Origin: Planctomycetes bacterium B3_Pla
Lineage (GTDB): Bacteria; Planctomycetota; Phycisphaerae; Sedimentisphaerales; Anaerobacaceae
Assembly: GCA_005223045.1 (NCBI GenBank)
Contig: NJBM01000007.1
Span: 1-64,000 of the forward strand
Direction: 5' to 3'
Length of the DNA stretch: 64,000 nucleotides
Shown: positions 42,970-53,172 of the stretch, in pieces
Numbering within the stretch: position 1 is the stretch's first letter
Layout of the letters: every line of letters begins with the position of its first letter
Made by a program: the position numbers and the translations under genes
The notes under the pieces: generated by a model
The model's database searches: none
What the model was told of the DNA's origin: nothing
What the model saw: only the letters and a program-made list of their open reading frames with translations

Positions 42970-43091
42970 AAATTTTAGTTGTGCAGACGGCCCCTCTCTC
43001 TAACAGTCAGGGGTGGGTTTCTCCTATGGGCAACGTAGGTGCTGCGCTCTATGTGTATAGATAAATCAGTTCAGACCTGGTGGATGAAGTT

Positions 43092-46000
43092 ATGGACGGA
43101 CCAATCGGTCACAACCAATCACCGACAGACAAGGTCATACGGTTTTGTCTTGAGAACAAACTGGTGGTCGGGCTCCTTGTGATAGTGTTTGTCGGGTGGG
43201 GCCTCATGGTGGCTCCATTCGACTGGGACTTCTGGGGGATGCCGAGGGACCCCGTCCCGGTGGACGCCATCCCGGACATCGGGGAGAACCAGCAAATAGT
43301 CTTCACCGAGTGGATGGGACGTTCGCCCCAGGACGTAGAAGATCAGATTACCTACCCTTTGACCGTGTCCCTTCTTGGCGTTCCCGGCGTCAAAACCATC
43401 CGCAGCTACTCATTTTTCGGATTCTCCTCGATATACATCATCTTCAACGATGACGTGGATTTCTATTGGTCTCGAAGCCGAGTTCTTGAGAAGCTCAATT
43501 CATTGCCTGCCGGGACGCTTCCCGAGGGAGTCCGGGCGGCATTGGGACCTGACGCGACGGGCCTGGGGCAGGTCTTTTGGTACACGCTCGAGGGCCGGGA
43601 CGAGAACGGCGAGCCGGCAGGCGGTTGGGACCTGGACGAGTTGAGAACTGTTCAGGACTGGCAGGTCCGCTATGCCCTGCTCTCTGCCGAGGGTGTGAGT
43701 GAAGCAGCATCCGTGGGCGGCTTTGTCAAGGAATATCAGATAGACGTCGATCCCGATGCGATGCGGGCATACGACGTCGGTCTGGATGAAATCTTCATGG
43801 CAGTAAAGATGTCCAACATCGATGTCGGGGCCAGGACGATTGAGATTAACAGGGCCGAGTATGTAATTCGCAGCTTAGGTTTCATCGAAGACCTTTCGGA
43901 CATAGAAAGGTCGGTAATAAAGGTCAACGATAACGTCCCGGTTTACATCAAGGATGTTGCGAAAGTTTCATTCGGGCCTGCGCTGCGGCGAGGGGCACTC
44001 GATAAGGGCGGTGCCGAGGCGGTTGGCGGCGTAGTAGTTGTTCGCTATGGATACAATCCACTTGACGCGATCAAGAATGTGAAAGCCAAGATCGAAGAGA
44101 TATCGCCGGGACTTCCCAAAAAGACTCTGCCGGACGGCACGATTTCACAAGTGACGATTGTGCCTTTCTATGATCGGACAGGGCTTATTTACGAAACCTT
44201 GGGCACGTTAAAGACCGCCCTGAGCGAGGAGATACTGGTTACGATAATCGTGGTTATCGTTCTGGTGATGCACCTTAGAAGCTCGGTGCTGATTAGCGGC
44301 CTGCTTCCCCTGGCGGTGCTGATGTGCTTTATTGCGATGAAGGTCGGCGGGGTGGACGCCAATATCGTGGCGCTGTCGGGTATTGCGATTGCCATCGGCA
44401 CAATGGTGGATATGGGGATAATAGTCTGCGAGAACATCCTGAAACATCTCGATGAAGCAGGGCCCGACGACAACAAGCGGGAAGTCATTTTCAAGGCAGC
44501 CAGCGAAGTCGGCGGTGCAGTCCTGACGGCGGTCTCGACTACGGTAGTCAGCTTTTTGCCTGTCTTTACGATGACGGGGGCCGAGGGGAAGCTCTTTAAG
44601 CCGTTGGCATTTACCAAGACCTTTGCCTTGCTTGCTTCGGTGATAGTGGCTTTGACCATTATCCCGCCGGCAGCTCATATTCTCTTTACAAGAAAAGCTG
44701 CTGCAAGAAAACTGGGGCGTTACTTGTTGGGCGGATTACTGATCGCCGCTGCCGTTATAGCAGCTTTCTGGCTTGCCTGGTGGATAGGTGTTATCATCGG
44801 CGCGCTCGCCCTTTACCATCTCACAAGAGACTACATTCCAAAGAGAGTGAACAGTCTCCTGCCCTTGATTGCCAATGCAGTAGCCGTGCTTCTGGTTGGA
44901 GTGATACTTGCCGACCACTGGCTGCCGTTAGGCTCGGATAAAGGTATGGCGCGAAATCTTGTGTTTGTGGCGGTCCTGATAGGCGGGCTGCTCTTGTTCT
45001 TCAAGATATTTCAGAAGTTATATCCCGCCATTTTGGGCTGGTGCCTCAGGCACAAGATAGCGTTTTTATCGATTCCCTGCATGGTGATTGTCTTAGCTTC
45101 TATGGTGTGGTTTGGTTTTGGAAAGGTCTTTTTCTTCGTGCCGGAGAAGTTCAAGTCAAATACAGTGTGGTCTGCCGTCGCGCACAGCTTTCCCGGTTTG
45201 GGCAAGGAGTTTATGCCTCCCCTGGATGAAGGCTCATTCTTGTATATGCCCACAACCATGCCCCATGCTTCTATCGGGGAGTGTCTGGACATTTTGCAGA
45301 AGCAGGATATGGCCTTTCAGTCCATCCCCGAGATAGATTCAGTAGTGGGGAAAATTGGCCGGGTGGAATCCCCCCTTGATCCTGCGCCAATTTCTATGGT
45401 CGAAACAATCATCAATTATAAGCCTGAGTATATTAGCGACAAAGACGGACATCGTGTTCGCTTCCGGTACGACCGACGGACGGGAACATTTGTTCGTGAC
45501 AAAGACGGCGAACTCATACCGGACAATCACGGCCGACCGTTTCGACAATGGCGAGACCATATCAAGGACCCGGACGACATCTGGGACGAAATTGTAAAAG
45601 CCGGGCGGATTCCGGGGACAACATCGGCGCCGAAACTTCAGCCGATTGCAACGCGAATAATAATGCTCCAGAGCGGTATGCGCGCCCCGATGGGTGTGAA
45701 GGTCAAGGGACCGGATTTAGATACGATCGATAAGGTCGGCCTGGAGATCGAGCGTCTTCTCAAGGAGGTTCCCAGCGTAGAGCCGACCGCTGTAATAGCC
45801 GACCGGATCGTCGGTAAGCCGTATATTGAAATTGATATAGACCGCGACGCCATTGCCCGCTACGGGATAAATATTCGGCAGACGCAGAATGTTATTGAGG
45901 TTGCAATAGGCGGCAGGCGCGTCACGACAACGGTCGAGGGGCGCGAGCGGTTTGGCGTGCGGGTCAGGTATGCACGTGAATTGAGGGACCAGATTGAGAC

Positions 46001-46868
46001 GTTAGGCAAGATTTTGGTTCCCACAGCCGCCGGGCCGCAGATACCTCTCATCCAGTTAGCGGAAATCCGCTACGTGCGCGGTCCCCAGGCCATAAAGAGC
46101 GAAGACACGTTCCTTATTGGTTATGTGTTGTTCGATAAGAAGCCTGATCATGCCGAGGTTGATGTCGTCGAGGCCTGCCAGCAGTATCTAAAAGCCAAAA
46201 TCGACAGCGGCGAGTTTGTCATACCCGAAGGCGTAAGTTATACGTTTGCCGGAAGCTACGAAAATCAGATTCGTGCCGCAAAGACACTCTTGGTAGTTAT
46301 ACCTTTGGCCCTTTTTATCATATTCATAATTCTGTATTTCCAGTTCAAATCCACCGTCACCAGCCTGCTGGTATTCTCGGGAATAATTGTCGCATGGTCG
46401 GGCGGATTTCTGATGATATGGCTCTACGGCCAGGATTGGTTTCTGGATTTTGACGTTTTCGGCGTGAACATGCGCGAGCTGTTCGGAGTGCATACGATAA
46501 ATCTCAGCGTCGCCATCTGGGTCGGCTTTCTGGCACTGTTCGGGATAGCATCGGACGACGGCGTCGTAATGTGCACCTATCTCAAACAGTCGTTCCAGGG
46601 CAAAACACCCGCGAGCATTGACGAAACCCGTCAAATGGTAATAGATGCGGGTAAACGCAGAATCCGGCCCTGCCTTATGACAACGGCAACGACCATTTTG
46701 GCGCTGATTCCGGTGCTCACCTCCACAGGGCGGGGAGCGGATATTATGGTGCCGATGGCGATACCTTCCTTCGGGGGAATGACGATTGAAATACTGACTA
46801 TGCTCGTGGTGCCCGTGCTCTACAGCGCCATAAAGGAATTCGGACTGAAGAGCGACAAGAGCGGTTAG
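43092..46868 (+). CDS. CusA/CzcA-type heavy-metal RND efflux pump
   Basis: 1258 residues. HME-RND proton antiporter: DPVPVDAIPDIGENQQIV, porter domains, GIAIAIGTMVDMGIIVCENI in TM4 with the proton-relay acids, and the second half ending with LTSTGRGADIMVPMAIPSFGG. About 120 residues with extra membrane helices (near 540-670) are inserted after TM6, larger than in E. coli CusA (1047 residues). Neighbours (CsoR, YHS, metal-binding adaptor) point to Cu(I)/Ag(I) as substrate. ATG 43092 is preferred (GGTGG upstream) to GTG 43080. Confidence 0.9.
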   Translation: MDGPIGHNQSPTDKVIRFCLENKLVVGLLVIVFVGWGLMVAPFDWDFWGMPRDPVPVDAIPDIGENQQIVFTEWMGRSPQDVEDQITYPLTVSLLGVPGVKTIRSYSFFGFSSIYIIFNDDVDFYWSRSRVLEKLNSLPAGTLPEGVRAALGPDATGLGQVFWYTLEGRDENGEPAGGWDLDELRTVQDWQVRYALLSAEGVSEAASVGGFVKEYQIDVDPDAMRAYDVGLDEIFMAVKMSNIDVGARTIEINRAEYVIRSLGFIEDLSDIERSVIKVNDNVPVYIKDVAKVSFGPALRRGALDKGGAEAVGGVVVVRYGYNPLDAIKNVKAKIEEISPGLPKKTLPDGTISQVTIVPFYDRTGLIYETLGTLKTALSEEILVTIIVVIVLVMHLRSSVLISGLLPLAVLMCFIAMKVGGVDANIVALSGIAIAIGTMVDMGIIVCENILKHLDEAGPDDNKREVIFKAASEVGGAVLTAVSTTVVSFLPVFTMTGAEGKLFKPLAFTKTFALLASVIVALTIIPPAAHILFTRKAAARKLGRYLLGGLLIAAAVIAAFWLAWWIGVIIGALALYHLTRDYIPKRVNSLLPLIANAVAVLLVGVILADHWLPLGSDKGMARNLVFVAVLIGGLLLFFKIFQKLYPAILGWCLRHKIAFLSIPCMVIVLASMVWFGFGKVFFFVPEKFKSNTVWSAVAHSFPGLGKEFMPPLDEGSFLYMPTTMPHASIGECLDILQKQDMAFQSIPEIDSVVGKIGRVESPLDPAPISMVETIINYKPEYISDKDGHRVRFRYDRRTGTFVRDKDGELIPDNHGRPFRQWRDHIKDPDDIWDEIVKAGRIPGTTSAPKLQPIATRIIMLQSGMRAPMGVKVKGPDLDTIDKVGLEIERLLKEVPSVEPTAVIADRIVGKPYIEIDIDRDAIARYGINIRQTQNVIEVAIGGRRVTTTVEGRERFGVRVRYARELRDQIETLGKILVPTAAGPQIPLIQLAEIRYVRGPQAIKSEDTFLIGYVLFDKKPDHAEVDVVEACQQYLKAKIDSGEFVIPEGVSYTFAGSYENQIRAAKTLLVVIPLALFIIFIILYFQFKSTVTSLLVFSGIIVAWSGGFLMIWLYGQDWFLDFDVFGVNMRELFGVHTINLSVAIWVGFLALFGIASDDGVVMCTYLKQSFQGKTPASIDETRQMVIDAGKRRIRPCLMTTATTILALIPVLTSTGRGADIMVPMAIPSFGGMTIEILTMLVVPVLYSAIKEFGLKSDKSG

Positions 46869-47168
46869 TCGGCGTTTTTTTCCTTGATTTCTTGAGCGAG
46901 CAAACCAGAGCCGGCATTCCCGGAGCCACTTTGGAACACATAATCCAATGCGCACATTGTCAAACGAGTCGCAGACGGTAATTTGGCATTTCCACACTTT
47001 TCCATGCAAAACCGGCGATTTTGGGAATCTAAGCTCTTGAAACCGTTGCAATCAGGTCGTAAACTCGACGCATAGAAAGAGGACAGGTCGCAGAGTGTCC
47101 TTTCCGTTTTGTTATTAGTCTGAATGGGTCGTGATGTATGTGCCGTTTGTAAGCTGGAGGTATGTTCG
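46869..47168 (+). promoter_or_regulatory. 300-bp region before nadE
   Basis: A possible promoter, TTGAAA (47037-47042) with TAAACT (47060-47065) at 17 bp, lies about 100 bp before nadE. A 6-bp hairpin AGGACA/TGTCCT (47080-47101) is in the leader. No gene seen. Confidence 0.35.
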
Positions 47169-48824
47169 GTGCGCGTAGGATTGGGACAGTTCAATGCGGT
47201 AGTGGGCGATTTGGCCGGGAATGCACAGAGGATGCGAGAAATTTACGCCCGGGCGATTGAAGCCGATGTGGATTTGCTGGCCTTTCCGGAATTGGCCGTC
47301 TGTGGTTATCCGCCGGAGGACTTGGTGCACAAACGGCATTTTCTCCAGGACTGCCGGCTTACAATTGACAAGCTCGCGGTCGATTGCCCCGACAGAACAA
47401 TAATAATCGGCTTCGCCGAAGGCGAACGACTCAACAGCCATAATTCCGCCGCCGTGCTGCAGGGCGGCAAGGTGAGCAGAATCTATCGAAAAGCATTACT
47501 GCCAAATTACGGCGTGTTTGATGAGCGGCGATATTTCCAGGCTGGCGCAGAGCCTCTGATAATCGAGGTGGAAGGTCTCAACGTCGCCGTCACCATCTGC
47601 TTCGATATCTGGAATATCGATTGGCTTCGCAAATTCCTCGAAAAGACCGGCCGAATCCAGATGATTCTGAACATTTCAGCCTCACCGTTCCATACCGGCA
47701 AACTTCTCAAAAGAGAGGAAACTATCAACAAATGTGCGAAGGAATTTGGCTGCGCCGTAGCTTATTGCAACCTTGTTGGGGGTCAGGATGAACTGATTTT
47801 CGACGGCCGGAGCATGTTCGCCGATTCTACCGGCAGGGTCATCGCCAAAGCAAGGGCGTTTGACGAGGATTTGATGATTGCCGACGTTGTCCCCGAATCC
47901 GGCGGCGCCGTACGGATTCAGCCGCGGCAACCTGCGGCCGTGCAGCCGACCGATCTTCTCGATGAAATCTATCAGGCGCTCGTGCTCGGCACAAAAGACT
48001 ATGCGCGCAAGAACGGGTTTCGCAAGGTCCTGCTGGGTCTCAGCGGCGGCATCGACTCTTCGCTTGTCGCCGCCATTGCCGTGGCGGCATTGGGAGCCGA
48101 AAATGTCGTAGGTATTACGATGCCCTCGGAATTCAACAGCCCCGAGACGATAAGCGACGCCGAGCAGTTGGCGAAAAATCTCGGTATCGAGTTTCACACA
48201 ATCCCTATCGGGCCGATACTCGGCCCGTTCCACCGGTCGCTGCAAACAGTTGAAGGCTGGGACAGCGAAGGCCTTGCATACGAGAATCTGCAGGCAAGGA
48301 TTCGCGGTTGTATCCTGATGTCGCTGAGCAATCAATTCGGTTCGCTCGTGCTGACGACCGGCAACAAAAGCGAAACGGCAGTTGGCTACGCAACTCTCTA
48401 TGGCGATACGGCCGGCGGCTTCGCCGTCATAAAGGACGTCCCCAAAACCACCGTTTATAAGCTGGCCGAACGTATCAACAAGACAGCCGGACGGCACATA
48501 ATACCGCGCGACGTGATAACACGACCGCCAAGCGCCGAGTTGAGACCCGACCAGAAAGACAGCGACTCACTGCCCGATTACGATCTGCTCGACAGAATCA
48601 TCAAAGGTTACGTCGAAGAGGATAGATCCATCGCGCAACTCGTTGAGCAGGGATTGCCGGAGGATCTGGTCGAAAAGGTTGTTCTAATGGTTGACCGCAA
48701 TGAATACAAGAGAAGGCTGTCCCCGCCGGGAATAAGAATTACGCCGAAAGCCTTCGGCAAGGACCGGCGATTGCCGATTACGAATCGCTACAGCCATTCC
48801 AGGGATACGACGCTCAACTGTTGA
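47169..48824 (+). CDS. nadE: Glutamine-dependent NAD+ synthetase
   Basis: 551 residues: N-terminal nitrilase-type glutaminase (Glu in FPELAVCGYPPEDL, Lys in RKALLPNYGVFDE, Cys in VTICFDIW) that feeds ammonia to a C-terminal NAD synthase with the PP-loop LLGLSGGIDSSL and TTGNKSETAVGY. Converts deamido-NAD to NAD. The GTG at 47169 has GGAGG eight bases upstream and the usual N-terminus (VRVGLGQFNAVVGDL), so the frame from 47124 is not used. Confidence 0.95.
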   Translation: MRVGLGQFNAVVGDLAGNAQRMREIYARAIEADVDLLAFPELAVCGYPPEDLVHKRHFLQDCRLTIDKLAVDCPDRTIIIGFAEGERLNSHNSAAVLQGGKVSRIYRKALLPNYGVFDERRYFQAGAEPLIIEVEGLNVAVTICFDIWNIDWLRKFLEKTGRIQMILNISASPFHTGKLLKREETINKCAKEFGCAVAYCNLVGGQDELIFDGRSMFADSTGRVIAKARAFDEDLMIADVVPESGGAVRIQPRQPAAVQPTDLLDEIYQALVLGTKDYARKNGFRKVLLGLSGGIDSSLVAAIAVAALGAENVVGITMPSEFNSPETISDAEQLAKNLGIEFHTIPIGPILGPFHRSLQTVEGWDSEGLAYENLQARIRGCILMSLSNQFGSLVLTTGNKSETAVGYATLYGDTAGGFAVIKDVPKTTVYKLAERINKTAGRHIIPRDVITRPPSAELRPDQKDSDSLPDYDLLDRIIKGYVEEDRSIAQLVEQGLPEDLVEKVVLMVDRNEYKRRLSPPGIRITPKAFGKDRRLPITNRYSHSRDTTLNC

Positions 48825-48902
48825 ATGCCGAATGCCCAATGCTGATTTGAAACAATCGGCAATCCAAAATCGCAAATCGCTTGGCAGGCACTCAGTACAG
48901 AT

Positions 48903-50126
48903 CTATCTTATACTTACGGTTAGCGCGTCCGCAATAGCTCTGCCAAACTGGGCTGAGGCGGTCGGCCCACTGGCGGTGATTATGAGCCTTTCCCGCTCAA
49001 CAGGAAGGCCGGTATATAAGGCCCCCGCCTGCATGAGTCTTTGTCGCTCGGACAAATAACTGGTAGCTCGGACACCTGTCAGGACCCCTGCATTGGCCAG
49101 AATCGTCGGGGCCAGGCCAATTGCCGCCAGAACTTTCCCCTTGCGGACCGTCTCGCGGGCGATATTCAACGCATCGGGATTAGCAGCGTACTCAACCGCC
49201 CCGGCACCGCTCACAAAGATTATTGCATCGTAGTCATCGACTCTCAATTGGCTCACGAGTACCCTTGCATCAGCTATGCCCCCGCGCTCACCGCGTATGA
49301 TGCCCGTTCGTGTGCTCGCTACGACCGTTTGCACCTGCGCCGAGTCAAGCACGAGCTTCGTGGCGAAAAGCTCCTCATCGCGGAAATTAGCGCTGGCGAT
49401 AATGAATGCCGCTCTCTTGCCTCCAGCGTCGGTCTGCCCTTCGGTTGCTCCACCTCCTATGGGGTGGCCAACGCAAATTATGTAAAGCGGCTCGAGTTCC
49501 CTCGACAGCCTGCAAATCTTGCGGACGGCCGCTGAATCCAAATCGCCAACTGTTACAGAACCCAGCCCCAAACAGACGGCCTGCAGTTGAATATTCTGGG
49601 CGACGTGCCCCGCTTCCAGGTAAGTATATGTTCGGGCCTTCGCGCCGAATCGCTTGGCGAATTTTCTCGAAGAGCCGGCGACAATAATGTCACAGCCTGC
49701 GCCGGCCACTGAGTCCCGCGTCGAAGCAGCCGCAGCCGCAAGCCTGACGCGGATGTCCTGATCGGAAGTCTCTAACAAACTATGGTCTGCCGGGCGATAA
49801 GCAAACAGCCCCTCATGCGTGGCAAACAACAGCTCTATGGGGTAAACCTCCCCTGCCGAAGGCGCCGCTCTCAAGTTTCTCTGCGGATCCGTTATGCCCT
49901 GGCCGGCCCAGGCCAACTGGCCAATCTGCGTACGCTTGAGCAATTCACTACTAAACTGTCGTACACTCCGCCGCTTTGCCACTGCCTGCTCGAAACTGAC
50001 GGTGCCCGCCAGGTTAGGCTCCGTGAGCTGAATTATCTTTTGTTGGCCGGTCCGAGACCTGCGCTGCCCCATACAAAGGGCAACCGAACAAGCCAGGATT
50101 ATCCCAAGAATTGTCAAGCGTTTCAT
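48903..50126 (-). CDS. SagB-type nitroreductase fused to a DJ-1/PfpI-like domain lacking the catalytic Cys
   Basis: 407 residues with a signal peptide (MKRLTILGIILACSVALC). Residues about 40-225 are a SagB/ThcOx-type flavin nitroreductase (RRSVRQFSSELL, APSAGEVYPIELL, EAGHVAQNIQLQAVCLGLGSV). Residues about 236-407 are a DJ-1/PfpI domain (AAFIIASANFRDEELFA, YDAIIFVSGAGA), but the nucleophile position reads AAIGLAP (Gly337), where DJ-1 has AAICAGP. I do not know a standard function for this exported fusion. Confidence 0.78.
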   Translation of the reverse strand: MKRLTILGIILACSVALCMGQRRSRTGQQKIIQLTEPNLAGTVSFEQAVAKRRSVRQFSSELLKRTQIGQLAWAGQGITDPQRNLRAAPSAGEVYPIELLFATHEGLFAYRPADHSLLETSDQDIRVRLAAAAASTRDSVAGAGCDIIVAGSSRKFAKRFGAKARTYTYLEAGHVAQNIQLQAVCLGLGSVTVGDLDSAAVRKICRLSRELEPLYIICVGHPIGGGATEGQTDAGGKRAAFIIASANFRDEELFATKLVLDSAQVQTVVASTRTGIIRGERGGIADARVLVSQLRVDDYDAIIFVSGAGAVEYAANPDALNIARETVRKGKVLAAIGLAPTILANAGVLTGVRATSYLSERQRLMQAGALYTGLPVERERLIITASGPTASAQFGRAIADALTVSIR

Positions 50127-50389
50127 TTTCTTGATCCTCCAAAATTAGTTTTTGAAGCGGGTGTCCACAACCGGTATATTTATATTATACACGCAATTGC
50201 CGATTTCCCAGATTAAACTTTATTTTTAGCCCATAACTCTGTATATTTTTCCACACATCAGTTGCAATTACGGGTCATACGACGAAGATCCGGACAAAGT
50301 ATCCGATATTGGCTGATGGTGTGTCCTGTTATTCCAAACGTTCCTGGCTCGAATGCGATGGCCAGAGAAAGTTCTTTCAGGTTGTTTCA

Positions 50390-51148
50390 ATGACTTTATC
50401 GCGTCAACAGAAGATCACGACAATCCTATTGGCCCTCTGCTGGCCGGCGCTGTTTGTCTTTACGCACATACCCATCCCGCAGGTGATTCGCCGGGCCGGT
50501 GTCTCCGATAAAAGCCTCCACTTCCTTGCATATTTGATTTTGGCTTTCCTACTCTGGTTTGCTGCCGGCGCCGGCAAAAGAGTGAACTGGCGCAAAACCA
50601 CTCCGTGGTGGGTATTGCTCATAATACTTGCGTACGGCATTCTCGACGAGTGGTCCCAGGGCTATGTGGCCGGACGCAGCAGCGATATTCTGGATTTTGT
50701 CGCGGACCTGGCAGGCACAATTACAGGCTTGATTTTGTTTTCGGTCTTTACGTTTTGGCCTGCCGGGCTTTTAGTGACGGCCGCGGTTATCTTCGTCATG
50801 ACCAACGTCGCACAGAAAAATCTGGCCGAGCTGCTACCTGTCGCAAGCGCTGCATTTCATCTTTTTGCCTATGCAATTTTCACTATGCTGTGGGTGCAAT
50901 GTATCGATTTATTTTCACCGGGAACCCGCCCCAGGCGGACTAAAGCGAAATGGGTGAAAGCAGCATTGGCAGGGCCTGTGGTTTTACTCTTGACTGTGAA
51001 GCTTTTTTCCGTAATTCTCGGCAAGGAATTCGCACTGCCGGATATGGCTATCTCCATCGGAGCAATTGTCGCAGTCGTTGCCGCAATTTGTCTGTCAGCT
51101 CCATTTAACAAGACTCAAGATTTGCAGGGCCAAAACTCCGGTCCTTAG
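50390..51148 (+). CDS. VanZ-like membrane protein
   Basis: 252 residues, about seven membrane helices. The first half has the VanZ pattern: DKSLHFLAYLILAFLLW, then YGILDEWSQGYVAGRSSDIL and DFVADLAGTITG. The second half is a further membrane region without assigned function. Start at ATG 50390; the frame extends upstream without a good start. VanZ is linked to teicoplanin resistance in enterococci, but most homologues are uncharacterised. Confidence 0.8.
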   Translation: MTLSRQQKITTILLALCWPALFVFTHIPIPQVIRRAGVSDKSLHFLAYLILAFLLWFAAGAGKRVNWRKTTPWWVLLIILAYGILDEWSQGYVAGRSSDILDFVADLAGTITGLILFSVFTFWPAGLLVTAAVIFVMTNVAQKNLAELLPVASAAFHLFAYAIFTMLWVQCIDLFSPGTRPRRTKAKWVKAALAGPVVLLLTVKLFSVILGKEFALPDMAISIGAIVAVVAAICLSAPFNKTQDLQGQNSGP

Positions 51149-51162
51149 TCGAGGGTATGTTA

Positions 51163-52323
51163 TTATTGTGGCCCGTAGAACCTGTAGGGTAAATCTACCG
51201 GATAATCCTCGATCATTTCAACATAGTCGTCGAGCCAGTAAGCGTCCGGATTACTCGTCAAAGTCAGAAAACGCCCACTGTCGGCATTTTCGGCAGCCCT
51301 GTGATATTTGAAATAGACAAGACCTCCGGACTTGCCGACGATTTCGACTTTGCCGGTCGAATGAGACATCACAAACCGAACGCGCTTTGCCAGTCCGGAA
51401 ACAAGGGCTTTCGCCCACTCCACAATCTCGTACCCCTCCTCGATCGGCACCGTATAGGCTTTGTTGCCCAGCGCCGGGCGGCACTGGAAGATATAGTAGG
51501 GAACCACACCAATGAAGGACAACCTGGCGAGCAGCTCCGCCAGGACCTCAGGGTTGTCATTGACGCCTCTTATGAGCGGCATTTGATTTGCTGTAATCGC
51601 ACCGGCTTTTTGGAGCAGGCCGACCGCCTTGACCGCCAGGTTTGTCAATTCGCGCGGATGGATGAAGTGAGTCATTATATAGATTCTCTTGTGATCCGTG
51701 CTGTACTTATCTATCATCTCCAGCAAGTCCGGCTCGTTGACAATTCGATACGGATTGAACGCCGGCGCTTTTGTTCCTATGCGAATTATCTTTACGTGTT
51801 CGATTTGCCGCAGTTGCCGGATGATATTCTCGAGTTTAGACGGCTTAAGTACGAGCGGATCCCCGCCGGTCAGAAGCACATTGGTTATTTCTTCATGCCG
51901 GCTGATATACTGCATCGCCGCCGGCACGTCTCGCAGATATTCGCTCTGTGGATTTATGAAGACGCGCTTGCGAAAACAGTACCGGCATATACCGTCACAA
52001 ACATTGCTGACAAGCAGCAGCGCGGTGGAATTGTATTTGTGCTCGAGCCCCGGCATGATACAATAGGTTTTCTCGTCCGAAGGATCAAGCCGGCCCCATT
52101 CGTCAAGTTCCTGCCGCGCCGGAATGATAAGCCTGCGTATGGGGTCGTCAGGGTCATCCCAATCGATAAGCGACATGTAATAATCATTGCTGCGGAAAGC
52201 AAACTTGTCGGTAACTGCCTTCAACTCGGCACATTCGGTCCGGCTTAATTGATCCAACTGTTCTATTTTGGTCAGATGTCTCATTCTATTGTCGCTTCTG
52301 CTTCCAACCATAATTCGGCTCAC
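51163..52323 (-). CDS. Lysine 2,3-aminomutase-family radical SAM enzyme
   Basis: 386 residues. Radical SAM cluster Cys109, Cys113, Cys116 (VCDGICRYCFRKR), LTGGDPL, and later motifs of the KamA family (IRIGTKAPAFNPYRI, QMPLIRGVNDNPEVL, YYIFQCRPALGN). The PLP-lysine region appears as SHSTGKVEIVGK and not the canonical PGGGGK, and the C-terminal extension of KAM is missing. So lysine 2,3-aminomutase, EpmB or another aminomutase remain open. GTG start at 52323; ATG 52311 or 52284 are alternatives. Confidence 0.78.
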   Translation of the reverse strand: MSRIMVGSRSDNRMRHLTKIEQLDQLSRTECAELKAVTDKFAFRSNDYYMSLIDWDDPDDPIRRLIIPARQELDEWGRLDPSDEKTYCIMPGLEHKYNSTALLLVSNVCDGICRYCFRKRVFINPQSEYLRDVPAAMQYISRHEEITNVLLTGGDPLVLKPSKLENIIRQLRQIEHVKIIRIGTKAPAFNPYRIVNEPDLLEMIDKYSTDHKRIYIMTHFIHPRELTNLAVKAVGLLQKAGAITANQMPLIRGVNDNPEVLAELLARLSFIGVVPYYIFQCRPALGNKAYTVPIEEGYEIVEWAKALVSGLAKRVRFVMSHSTGKVEIVGKSGGLVYFKYHRAAENADSGRFLTLTSNPDAYWLDDYVEMIEDYPVDLPYRFYGPQ

Positions 52324-52465
52324 ATGTTGATCTTATGTGGCTGGGGCCTTGAGCACAGGCCCGATAACCACCACGTCCCAGGATACAGAATTCTCAGTAG
52401 CCCTTCCCCCTCAGGGTCTGTCATTTCCGAAACGGACTAATAGTCTATGTCGGTCTCATTCTGTA

Positions 52466-53164
52466 TCAATCGATTTCTTTGTACCCCGGTTCAATTCTAA
52501 TAAGCGCACCATGGTTGCCGATTTCAATAGAAAAGATTTGCTGAATTTTCGGTGCATAAACATAGAGAAGATTGTTCTCATGTTCAACCCGGTATCCTTG
52601 CTCAAAGGAAAGTCCCAGAAGGTTTCTAATAATCATTTTATTAACATTGCGGTGCCCGATAACCAGCGTGTGGCCTGAACTCTCGACTGCATCTAGAAAT
52701 ATGGTAACCGGCTGCGCAATCCGCATATCAACCATTTTGAGATTCTCCCCGCCGCCGGGAAGTATCACGTTTATTTCATCATCCAAAAATGCCTGATACA
52801 TCTTTCTTGAAAAATCATCAGAAAAAGAGACCTTGCTTTCGCCTTCAAAAATACCCAGTTTTGCCTCACTAAGCGCTGGCATTCTCTCCAGAGGTATTTT
52901 CTTTTCCTCACTTATGGCTAGTGCTGTCTGAATAGACCGTTGCAGCGTACTGGCAAATATCCGGGCCAGCGTAACCGACTGCAACAGAAAGAAGAGTTTT
53001 TTCCTTTGCTTGAATCCTACGGGGCTGAGTGGTCGGTCCTGTTGTCCCTGAATAAGGTCCATGGCATTCCAGTCGCTCTCACCATGCCGTGCAAGTAGCA
53101 GACAGTTCTCCTGCAATCGGTCAAGAAATTCCTGTAATGAGCGATAGGCTTGATTATGAGGCAT
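52466..53164 (-). CDS. Histidine phosphatase (phosphoglycerate mutase-like)
   Basis: 232 residues. Catalytic LLARHGESDWN, ASTLQRSIQTA and VIGHRNVNK give the phospho-His and second His of the family. Alone it could act on many phospho-compounds; next to a CDP-alcohol phosphatidyltransferase, a nucleotidyltransferase and LicD it probably removes phosphate from a polar-headgroup intermediate. The base composition is more AT-rich than the upstream genes. Confidence 0.82.
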   Translation of the reverse strand: MPHNQAYRSLQEFLDRLQENCLLLARHGESDWNAMDLIQGQQDRPLSPVGFKQRKKLFFLLQSVTLARIFASTLQRSIQTALAISEEKKIPLERMPALSEAKLGIFEGESKVSFSDDFSRKMYQAFLDDEINVILPGGGENLKMVDMRIAQPVTIFLDAVESSGHTLVIGHRNVNKMIIRNLLGLSFEQGYRVEHENNLLYVYAPKIQQIFSIEIGNHGALIRIEPGYKEID

Positions 53165-53172
53165 AAGCGGAT

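Noticed and set aside
51301..52248. 315-residue plus-strand frame opposite the aminomutase gene
   Set aside because: Antisense shadow; the minus-strand frame has the radical SAM motifs.
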